A stretch of 61,700 nucleotides of DNA from Chloroflexota bacterium (GTDB lineage: Bacteria > Chloroflexota > Anaerolineae > Anaerolineales > Villigracilaceae): positions 1-61,700 of the forward strand of contig QMIW01000050.1 in assembly GCA_024434165.1 (NCBI GenBank). Direction: 5' to 3'. Each line of letters opens with the position of its first letter. Position 1 is the first letter of the stretch. Of this stretch, positions 32,774 to 39,110 are shown piece after piece. The translations under genes were made by a program, and so were the position numbers. Under the pieces are notes generated by a model that was not told the origin of the DNA, did no database searches, and worked only from the letters and a program-made list of their open reading frames with translations.

Positions 32774-33069
32774 GTAGTCGGTCGAAATAAATTTTACAAA
32801 AACATGCTCTCGGCGGCGGGGCTTGAGCGGGAATTTGTTATCCAAACTCAAGTTGCCACCTTCCAATAGATTTTCTAGGTTCCCCGCCCAAAGCCCTCAC
32901 CCTGCCCTCTCCCATCGGGAGAGGGGGAAGTCATCCCAGAAGACCTGCCCTCTCCCATCGGGAGAGGGGGAAGTCATCCCAGAAGATATAACCTTGTTTG
33001 GGGTGAGGGAAGCCGCTTGAAACCAAGGCAGCAACTCGGGTTATCTAATGACTTACGACCGACCACTTA
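32771..33069. mobile_element. MITE-like repeat, family A copy 3 with nested family B repeat
   Basis: The 299-bp element begins TAAGTAGTCGGTCGAAATAA and ends TTACGACCGACCACTTA. It is inverted relative to copy 1. Between about 32837 and 33043 it holds a family B repeat, with only short family A ends on both sides, so family B appears to have inserted into family A. Its first TAA is the stop codon of the CRP-family gene. Confidence 0.7.
32837..33043. repeat. Family B repeat, copy 1, with internal duplication
   Basis: AACTCAAGTTGCCACCTTCC opens and GCAGCAACTCGGGTT closes it. CTGCCCTCTCCCATCGGGAG and the next 25 bases occur twice in tandem. The reverse complement matches 37652-37806 except for this duplication. 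Confidence 0.75.
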
Positions 33070-33087
33070 GCGCAGCTCCTATTCACG

Positions 33088-33121
33088 AAAAAGCCGGCCC
33101 TTTGAACAGGGTCGGCTTTTT
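33088..33121. terminator. Bidirectional terminator
   Basis: AAAAAGCCGGCCCT pairs with AGGGTCGGCTTTTT around TTGAAC, with A and T tracts on either side, between convergent genes. Confidence 0.85.
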
Positions 33122-33186
33122 CGTTTGGCAGCCGGTCAAAATCCATCCGCCGGCGGTCGTTCTTTAAGTCTGATGCGGGGCTTGTT

Positions 33187-33636
33187 TTATTCAAGCATCT
33201 CGAAGTTCGAAACCTGCAGGGATAACTCATCGTCAACGGCTTCCTTGATGCGGTCAATGGCAATGCTGACGGGGAAACCAAACAGGGGGTCATACGTCAC
33301 GAGCACCTCGTCCGCCTCGCCGTTCAACTCCGCTTCCAGTTCAAGAAAGAGGCGGTCCATCGTCGAATACAACCGATACGTTTCGTAAGCCGGGTCCGCC
33401 GGGTCAATGGGGGTCCCGTCGAAGCGCGTCATGGATACGACTTCGCCATCCTTAACCTCGATGGTCAGGGGCATATCTTCGGCAAACGGGCAGAAACAAC
33501 CGATGAACAATTGATACCGATAATGGGAAATGGACGCGTCCCGCCATTTGGCGATATTCTCGTCGAATTCCGATTGCGGCACAGCCGAACAAGCCGCAAG
33601 GGTCAATGCAAGTATGAGATAAAGAAATTTTTTCAT
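33187..33636 (-). CDS. DUF6174 lipoprotein
   Basis: The 149-aa protein has a lipoprotein signal peptide (LTLAAC). The DUF6174 pattern follows: WRDASISHYRYQLFIGCFCPF, a TIEVKDGEVVSM strand pair, TMDRLFLELEAEL and VTYDPLFGFPVSIAIDRIKEAVDDELS. The family is common in secreted proteins of many bacteria and has no known activity. The start at 33636 follows AAGGAGA and gives the signal peptide; the longer frame does not. It lies downstream of nrfA in the same direction with 98 bp between them. Confidence 0.82.
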   Translation of the reverse strand: MKKFLYLILALTLAACSAVPQSEFDENIAKWRDASISHYRYQLFIGCFCPFAEDMPLTIEVKDGEVVSMTRFDGTPIDPADPAYETYRLYSTMDRLFLELEAELNGEADEVLVTYDPLFGFPVSIAIDRIKEAVDDELSLQVSNFEMLE

Positions 33637-33734
33637 GTCTTCTCCTTGCGGGGAAGGACGACGCGCGCCTCGTGAATGTTCCCTGAAAACAAAATTCCCC
33701 GCCCTGCAAGGCGGGGAATTGGGCTGCAATTCGG

Positions 33735-35072
33735 TTACTGGTTTGTCTCAGCGTAATAGGTGTCTGTGATCAACAGGGATGGGTCGTTGACGGACTGCGC
33801 CGCCAGCATCTGGGCTTCGCGCGCCAGGTTCGCAGACTTGGCGAGCACGGCGAGCGCATACTCAGGGTTGTGGAAACCGGTGGAGTTCTCGGCGGAGATG
33901 AAGTCCCACATGAACTGCGCTTCGCGGTGCAGTTTGCGCGCCTGATCGAGCAGTTCCGCATCCGCATCCGGGTTTGCCGCCGCCAGTTTGATGGCATGGA
34001 TGGCATCGAGGATGGCGTCTTCGGTGGCGATCTTGGTCTCGGCAACCTGCTCCTGGATGGTGGCGACACGTCCCACCACATACTCGGTATCGGTGTGACA
34101 TTGTCCGCAGGCTTCCTCGGGGTTCAACAGCGGACTGTGGACATCGTGCGAAGAATACTTGCTCGCGCCATCGCGCACGTAAGGCATGTGGCAGTCGGCG
34201 CAGGCAACGCCCGCTTCGGAGTGTGTGCTGCCGGCGGTAAAGAACTCATATTCGGGGTGCTGGGCTTTGAGCATGGGACTGTCGGTTTCGGGATATGCCC
34301 AGTCTTTGAACCCGGCTTCTTCGTAGTAGGCGATGATCTCTTCCACCTTCGTGCCGTTATCCCAGGGGAAGGTCAGGTATTTGCCGTCGCCTTTGAAGTA
34401 ATATTCCACATGGCAGTTCGCGCAAACGACCGTCCGCATCTCCTGGCGCGAGAAGGTCGTCCAATCCTTGCCCTGGCGTTCGAGCGCTTCTTCCAGCGCA
34501 GGGTTGGTGACGATCAGGCGCATCGTGCCGGCTTCGTGGCAGTTGGCGCAGCCGATGGGGTTTTCGATGTTGGGCGTCATTTCGTTGAACGACATCGCAT
34601 CGTAGGCTTCCATGCCCAGTTCCTTCCACAAACCCGGGTTGTCGGAGGATTTGCAGGAATAGCAGGTGGCGGGCGTGCGCTTGGGATCGGAATCATCCAG
34701 GTTCAGGCGCTTGGTGGCGCGCACATCCTCCAGCGCGTTGGCGTGACCGCGGTCATCGTTGTAATCCTTGCTGAAGGGATACCCCGCAAACAGAATGACC
34801 TGGCGCGGGTCGCGCTCGAGCCACGAGAACGCGGACGAACCGCCGTACGTGGTATCCACGTTGTTGGTCTTTGTTTTCATGAACGTATCGTACTGGTTGG
34901 GGAAATTCACCGCCCACCTGGATGAGTCGGGTTCCATTTCCGCAATTTCCACCAGCGGCTGGACGGTACGTTGTTCCACCGGCTGGTTTTGCATGTACAC
35001 CAGCACACCCACCAGCACGGCGGCAAGCACGATCACCAATCCAGCAAGAATGAGGGTTGTATAGTTTTTCAT
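33735..35072 (-). CDS. nrfA: Ammonia-forming cytochrome c nitrite reductase, catalytic subunit
   Basis: The 445-aa protein has one N-terminal membrane anchor and five haem sites: CYSCK for the catalytic haem (Lys-ligated, typical of NrfA), then CANCH, CANCH, CADCH and CGQCH. It reduces nitrite to ammonium with six electrons in the extracytoplasmic space. The length and order match NrfA rather than octahaem relatives. The start is the second ATG of ATGTTCATG, because AAGGAG is at the right distance for it. It follows nrfH by 11 bp and is cotranscribed. Formation of the haem bonds needs a cytochrome c maturation system; a CcdA protein is encoded at 55152-55874. Confidence 0.97.
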   Translation of the reverse strand: MKNYTTLILAGLVIVLAAVLVGVLVYMQNQPVEQRTVQPLVEIAEMEPDSSRWAVNFPNQYDTFMKTKTNNVDTTYGGSSAFSWLERDPRQVILFAGYPFSKDYNDDRGHANALEDVRATKRLNLDDSDPKRTPATCYSCKSSDNPGLWKELGMEAYDAMSFNEMTPNIENPIGCANCHEAGTMRLIVTNPALEEALERQGKDWTTFSRQEMRTVVCANCHVEYYFKGDGKYLTFPWDNGTKVEEIIAYYEEAGFKDWAYPETDSPMLKAQHPEYEFFTAGSTHSEAGVACADCHMPYVRDGASKYSSHDVHSPLLNPEEACGQCHTDTEYVVGRVATIQEQVAETKIATEDAILDAIHAIKLAAANPDADAELLDQARKLHREAQFMWDFISAENSTGFHNPEYALAVLAKSANLAREAQMLAAQSVNDPSLLITDTYYAETNQ

Positions 35073-35083
35073 GAACATTCTCC

Positions 35084-35569
35084 TTACTTGGTCGGATAAA
35101 GATACGAATCCTGATACGGGGAGCCGGAACCGCCGCGCTGCCCATGCGCCGTATCGCGGTGACATTCCCAGCAGTATCGGTCGAACGGCTGCTCCCCCAT
35201 CATGACGGTTTCCACGGTATCTTCGTGGCAGTGGATGCAGTTCTTCTGCACGATGTCCCTGGTCTGCTTGTTGGCGCGGATCATAACCGGGATGTTCCCC
35301 GTCACGAAAGCATAGGTATCCTTTGCGCCCTGCCGCCCCTTCTCAAGGTAATACACGACAAAATTATCGTGAGGCAGGTGGCAGTCGGTGCATTTCGCAA
35401 ACTTGGAATGTCCTCCGTGATACCAGTTTTCATATTGCGAATCCATCGCGTGGCAGTTGGCGCACGTCTCCGGCGCATCCCCGCCGTACGCGGCGGCATC
35501 AGACACCAGCGCGAAGTATCCCAAGGCAATGACCGCAGCCGCAATGGCAATGATAGGAAGTTTAGACAT
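35084..35569 (-). CDS. nrfH: Cytochrome c nitrite reductase, quinol-oxidising membrane subunit
   Basis: The 161-aa NapC/NirT family protein has a single N-terminal helix and four haem motifs: CANCH, CTDCH, CIHCH and CWECH. It takes electrons from menaquinol and passes them to NrfA. GHSKFAKCTDCHLPHDN is the segment near haem 2 that is typical of NrfH. It is the first gene of the nrfHA unit. The upstream region carries a CRP-type site (35628-35643) and a TATATT -10 box at 35606-35601. Confidence 0.95.
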   Translation of the reverse strand: MSKLPIIAIAAAVIALGYFALVSDAAAYGGDAPETCANCHAMDSQYENWYHGGHSKFAKCTDCHLPHDNFVVYYLEKGRQGAKDTYAFVTGNIPVMIRANKQTRDIVQKNCIHCHEDTVETVMMGEQPFDRYCWECHRDTAHGQRGGSGSPYQDSYLYPTK

Positions 35570-35600
35570 GGATTAACCTCGCATTAATTTACCTGCCTCG

Positions 35601-35643
35601 AATATAGCAAAAGATTTGGAATTTGCTTGTAACTTTTATCACA
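35601..35643 (-). promoter_or_regulatory. nrfHA promoter with CRP/FNR-type activator site
   Basis: On the plus strand TGTAACTTTTATCACA (35628-35643) is TGTAA-N6-TCACA, one mismatch from the CRP consensus. On the minus strand the -10 box TATATT lies at 35606-35601, predicting a start at about 35594. The site centre is then at -41.5, the usual class II activator position, and the leader is 25 nt. Confidence 0.65.
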
Positions 35644-35841
35644 AAAAGAACGGAATATCAACACTTCGTTTATGGATAAATTTACTATAAGTTATCCGAT
35701 TTCGGAACTGACTTTCATCACATCTTGGGGAAAATTCCGCCTCCTCCCAACGGGACAGCTGCTCTGCCCCATCGAGTTTATCCTCCCGACTTTCAAAATG
35801 CGGCTTTATAATCGAAAAAACTTATCCCGGAGGAAAATCCC

Positions 35842-36267
35842 TTGATGACTTTGGAAAATTACCTGGCGGAGGCGGGCGCCCTCGCCAGCCTGGCGGGCAT
35901 CCTGGCAGGCTTTTCGCTGACAGCAGTCGTTCAATTCCTGACGGCAGGCGGCAACAAAGGCAGGCTCGAAACTGCCGAAATTATCATCTTTTCCGCCGCA
36001 TCGGTGATGTTTTTATATTCGCTGATCGTCGCCGTCCTGACCTTTGCCGCCGCCGCGGAGTTGAACCGCATCCCAATCGAATTGGAGAACCTGAACATCG
36101 TCGCGTTTCTGATTCTGTGCGCCGCAATCTACGTTTTTCTGGCGGGCATCGGCGTGGCGGGATGGCTGCGGTCCAAAATTGCGGGGGCGCTGACCACGGT
36201 CTTTGCAATCATCTCCATGTGCATGGTCTCATACGCGCTGTTTGCGGTCCTGGCGGTTTTCGGATAA
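35842..36267 (+). CDS. Small integral membrane protein of unknown function
   Basis: The 141-aa protein has four predicted helices (LASLAGILAGFSLTAVVQFL, EIIIFSAASVMFLYSLIVAV, IVAFLILCAAIYVFLAGIGV and TTVFAIISMCMVSYALFAVL) and short loops. ATG follows CCGGAGGAAAATCCCTTG. No family is recognised. It is divergent from nrfH, sharing the 272-bp regulatory gap. Confidence 0.65.
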   Translation: MMTLENYLAEAGALASLAGILAGFSLTAVVQFLTAGGNKGRLETAEIIIFSAASVMFLYSLIVAVLTFAAAAELNRIPIELENLNIVAFLILCAAIYVFLAGIGVAGWLRSKIAGALTTVFAIISMCMVSYALFAVLAVFG

Positions 36268-36289
36268 ATCACGAATGTCGGGCAGTTTA

Positions 36290-36470
36290 TCGTACTGCAA
36301 CACTATGAAGTTTAAAAATTTATTTGGGCAGCCAGTATCGCAAAATAAATTTTGCGCGCGGGCATTTCGCCAAAAATGCGAGGGCAACATGAATGTTGCG
36401 GTATTGCCCATCGCAAGATGAATCTCCCCGGCGCTGCCCGCCAGAGCAAGTGTGCGGTACTCCATTGTCA
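36290..36470. repeat. Family C-related repeat cluster
   Basis: The 291-bp gap 36268-36558 holds CGTACTGCAACACTATGAAG, GCGGTATTGCCCATCGCAAG, ATGAATCTCCCCGGCG and AAGTGTGCGGTAC. These are diverged pieces of the GCGGTAC...GAATCTCGC family found at 57074 and 17237. Confidence 0.45.
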
Positions 36471-36494
36471 GAATAATTTGGAAATGTACAAAAT

Positions 36495-36523
36495 ATCCCG
36501 CCGGTTTTTCCGCCCGGCGGGAT
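36495..36523 (-). terminator. Terminator of the copper operon
   Basis: ATCCCGCCGG pairs with CCGGCGGGAT, and the minus strand continues ATTTTG. It is 36 bp after the PCu(A)C stop codon. Confidence 0.7.
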
Positions 36524-36558
36524 CAAAAAAGGAGAATGCGCCGGCAAAGCGCGGATTC

Positions 36559-37038
36559 CTACGGCATCGTATTGTGACCGTCCATGCCGGAGCCGCCCAT
36601 GTCGGCGGCGTCCTGTACGGGGATCGTCAACGTAACATCCTCATGGGTTTGGAAATGCAGCGTGAGGGTGATTTCGCCGCCCGCTTTCAGTTCCCTTTTC
36701 AAGCCGATCAGCATCACATGATAACTGCCGGGTTTGAGTTCGAGTTCCGTCCCGGCGGGCAGGTCAATTTTCTCCTGCTTCATCATCTGCATGGTGCCGT
36801 CCGCGCCCGTCTGGCTCAGGTGGATTTCCACCGCGTTCGCCGCATCCGATGAGGCGCCTACAAGGGCGTCGTCGGCGCCGGTGTAATTGCCGATCAGCAT
36901 GTAGGCGGCGCTGTTACCGTCCATCATCCCAGCCCGCGCCCAGTATTCCGTAACCTGCATTCCCTCCCCGCCAGCCGCCGAGCCGCAGGCGGCTAACAAA
37001 AACATCCCCACCAATCCAATCATCAACGCTTTCTTCAT
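36559..37038 (-). CDS. PCu(A)C family copper chaperone, lipoprotein
   Basis: The 159-aa protein has a lipoprotein signal (lipobox LLAAC) and the DUF461/PCu(A)C copper site: VEIHLSQTGADGTMQMM and PGSYHVMLIGL, an HxnMx21HxM-type pattern. These chaperones carry Cu(I) to cytochrome oxidase or other sites outside the cytoplasm. A Met/His-rich tail (MGGSGMDGHNTMP) could bind more copper. It is preceded by the DeoR-NosL regulator gene at 44 bp in one unit, which supports copper control. Confidence 0.88.
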   Translation of the reverse strand: MKKALMIGLVGMFLLAACGSAAGGEGMQVTEYWARAGMMDGNSAAYMLIGNYTGADDALVGASSDAANAVEIHLSQTGADGTMQMMKQEKIDLPAGTELELKPGSYHVMLIGLKRELKAGGEITLTLHFQTHEDVTLTIPVQDAADMGGSGMDGHNTMP

Positions 37039-37081
37039 ATCTCTGATTCCTTTGTGATTTGAAAATTCCTGAAACACGCGC

Positions 37082-37642
37082 TCACTTCGGCGCGTGCATC
37101 ATGCTTTTTAAGTGTGCAAGCGCTTCCTCCATGCCCGCCAGCGTTCCGCCAAACCCCATTTGAAACTTCCTGGCATCCTGGCGGGATGCGAAACTCAGGA
37201 CGCTCGGCACACAGCACACCCTGATTTCGCTCCCCAGCAGGTAGAACGCCTGGTTCGCGCTGACCATGTGTCCGTGCAAAAAATCCGCGGTCAGCGATTG
37301 CCAGGCTGTTTCCGCCCGGCTTTGAATCATCAGCCCGCAGTGGGCGCAGCAGGCGCGTTTCTCTTCTCCGTTCTCAAACTTCACAAGGAAGATAGTCCGC
37401 TCCGCCGATGGTTTGCCGCACATGGCGCACGCATACCCGCCCAAAGGATGCGGTGGTTCTGCCAGCACCGCGCCGCCATGCCGTTTTTGGATATGCCCCG
37501 CCTCTTCGAGTTTCTTCAAATCCCGATGGATGGTCATGTTCGAGACGCCAAACGCCTCCACCAGTTCTTGAATGGTGGCTCTGCCGTGCGCTTGCAGGTA
37601 TTCGAGGAGTTTCTTTTCGCGGTCGAGTGAAGAAGCGGTCAT
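37082..37642 (-). CDS. DeoR-type HTH regulator fused to a NosL-like metal-binding domain
   Basis: The 186-aa protein starts with a DeoR-like winged HTH (LLEYLQAHGRATIQELVEAF, VSNMTIHRDLKKLEEAGHI). From residue about 68 it has CAMCGKPSAERT, ACCAHCGL, then ANQAFYLLGSEIRVCCVPSV and FASRQDARKFQMGFGGTLAG. The second half follows the pattern of NosL, the copper chaperone of nitrous-oxide reductase (CPxCGM at the start, xxAxYVxGS and the AFxxxxxAxxFxxxxGG end). I infer a copper- or other metal-responsive repressor of the PCu(A)C gene. Several Cys pairs give candidate ligands. I know of no described regulator of this design. Confidence 0.7.
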   Translation of the reverse strand: MTASSLDREKKLLEYLQAHGRATIQELVEAFGVSNMTIHRDLKKLEEAGHIQKRHGGAVLAEPPHPLGGYACAMCGKPSAERTIFLVKFENGEEKRACCAHCGLMIQSRAETAWQSLTADFLHGHMVSANQAFYLLGSEIRVCCVPSVLSFASRQDARKFQMGFGGTLAGMEEALAHLKSMMHAPK

Positions 37643-37651
37643 TGTTATATT

Positions 37652-37806
37652 AACCCGAGTTGCTGCCTTGGTTTCAAGAGGCTTCCCTCACCCCAAACAA
37701 GGTTATATCTTCTGGGATGACCTCCCCCTCTCCCGATGGGAGAGGGCAGGGTGAGGGCTTTGGGCGGGGAACCTAGAAAATCTATTGGAAGGCGGCAACT
37801 TGAGTT
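37652..37806. mobile_element. Family B MITE-like repeat, copy 2, with 5-bp target duplication
   Basis: The 155-bp element has imperfect inverted ends, AACCCGAGTTGCTGCC and GGCGGCAACTTGAGTT. It is flanked by ATATT on both sides (37647-37651 and 37807-37811), a likely target duplication. It matches the reverse complement of 32837-33043. It has no ORF. Confidence 0.75.
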
Positions 37807-37876
37807 ATATTATGTTATCTTTCTCAGGAATTGCCCCAATATAACAAGTGAGGTTGGATGGAAGCAAGGACTTTTG

Positions 37877-39043
37877 TCACATTTTTGTGTGGTACATCCG
37901 CCCCCGCCAACTCACTCCCTGCCCCGAAATCACCTTCCACGCAGAAGTGAGCATCATGGCGGCAAACACGCCCGCGCCAAGAGGCGTGGTGAAGGCGTAC
38001 CAGCCTGAGATCTGCATTCCTCTCGCAACCGCCACACGGACGAGAACCAGGTACCCCCACACCACCAACGCCTCCAAAATGACCAGCCCAGCCATCCAGC
38101 CGCCGCCATCAAGAAGCCAACTCACGCCCAAGAGGGGCCAGACCGGCAGGAACAACGCCGCGATCAATGCCAGCGTTGCGCCGAATGCGCCCAGGAGCAG
38201 CAGCGATGGATGGTCGCGCAAGCCGAGGTAGATGTTTTTCGTCCAGCCTTCCCACATGGCAGCAAGCGACGTGTACATGCGCGTGCTGACCACCTGCATC
38301 CCATCTGCGACCACGAGACGGCGACCGCTCCACTTGACCCGCTCGGCAAGGGCTTTGTCCTCCACGATCCGGTCCTTGATGCTTTCATGCCCGCCGATTG
38401 CATCGTAGACTCTGCGCTTGATGAAGATGAACTGACCGTTGGCAACCGCATCGCGCCGCTTTGGGTCGTTGACCTTGCGCGGGGAAAAGCCGACGGAGAG
38501 CGCGGTCATCACGAGCGGCATGACCGTCCGCTCCCAGAATGAGCCGAGGATTTGGCGCGTCATGACCGTGAACAGGTCTGCTCCCGTTTCGACGGCTTTG
38601 GCATACACCGACGAGAGCGCGTTCGGCGCGAGGAAGGTGTCTGCATCCACGAAACACAGCCACTCGCCGCGGGCGGCGCTCACAGCCTGGTACAAGGCAT
38701 GGGGCTTTCCAGCCCAGCCTTCGGGCAGGTCTGATCCGCTGATTGGGAGGAGACGAGAGTCGCGGGACGCGATATCCCTCAATAGAGTCAGAGTCCCATC
38801 GGTGGAGCGGTCATCCAGAACAATGACTTCGAAATGCGGGTAATCCTGTTTCAATACCGCTTCGACGCATCTGCGGATGTTGGTCTCTTCATTTCGAGCC
38901 GGGATGCACACCGAAACCAGCGGCGCGGATGCGGGCGACGGCGCAGGCGCGGCGACGACATCGAGATGATATTGGCTGTGAATCCAGTGGATGATAACAA
39001 GACCGAGGAGGAATAGAATAGTGGAGAGGATGAGATATAACAT
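37877..39043 (-). CDS. Family 2 glycosyltransferase, membrane-bound
   Basis: The 388-aa protein has an N-terminal helix, a GT2 catalytic domain (LVSVCIPARNEETNIRRCVE, VIVLDDRSTDGT, the metal motif FVDADT and the acid segment VEDKALAERVKWSG), and three C-terminal helices. The order resembles HpnB/CrtQ-like enzymes that glycosylate lipids such as hopanoids or carotenoids, but no such pathway is next to it. The acceptor is unknown. The start codon is just after a short tandem repeat at 39046-39109. Confidence 0.85.
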   Translation of the reverse strand: MLYLILSTILFLLGLVIIHWIHSQYHLDVVAAPAPSPASAPLVSVCIPARNEETNIRRCVEAVLKQDYPHFEVIVLDDRSTDGTLTLLRDIASRDSRLLPISGSDLPEGWAGKPHALYQAVSAARGEWLCFVDADTFLAPNALSSVYAKAVETGADLFTVMTRQILGSFWERTVMPLVMTALSVGFSPRKVNDPKRRDAVANGQFIFIKRRVYDAIGGHESIKDRIVEDKALAERVKWSGRRLVVADGMQVVSTRMYTSLAAMWEGWTKNIYLGLRDHPSLLLLGAFGATLALIAALFLPVWPLLGVSWLLDGGGWMAGLVILEALVVWGYLVLVRVAVARGMQISGWYAFTTPLGAGVFAAMMLTSAWKVISGQGVSWRGRMYHTKM

Positions 39044-39045
39044 GT

Positions 39046-39109
39046 CAAAAGTCGCAGGTCAAAAGTTGCAGGTCAAAGGTCGCAAGCCCGACTTTTGACC
39101 TGCGACCAT
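39046..39109. repeat. Short AAAGTCGCAGGTC-type repeat
   Basis: Units GTCAAAAGTCGCAGGTC and GTCAAAAGTTGCAGGTC are followed by an inverted match, GACTTTTGACCTGCGACC, forming a hairpin between sbcC and the glycosyltransferase gene. Confidence 0.7.
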
Positions 39110-39110
39110 T

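Noticed and set aside
35711-35727. A second CRP/FNR-type site upstream of nrfH
   Set aside because: TGACTTTCATCACA has one good half-site, but the spacing is four bases rather than six, and it lies too far upstream for the predicted promoter.
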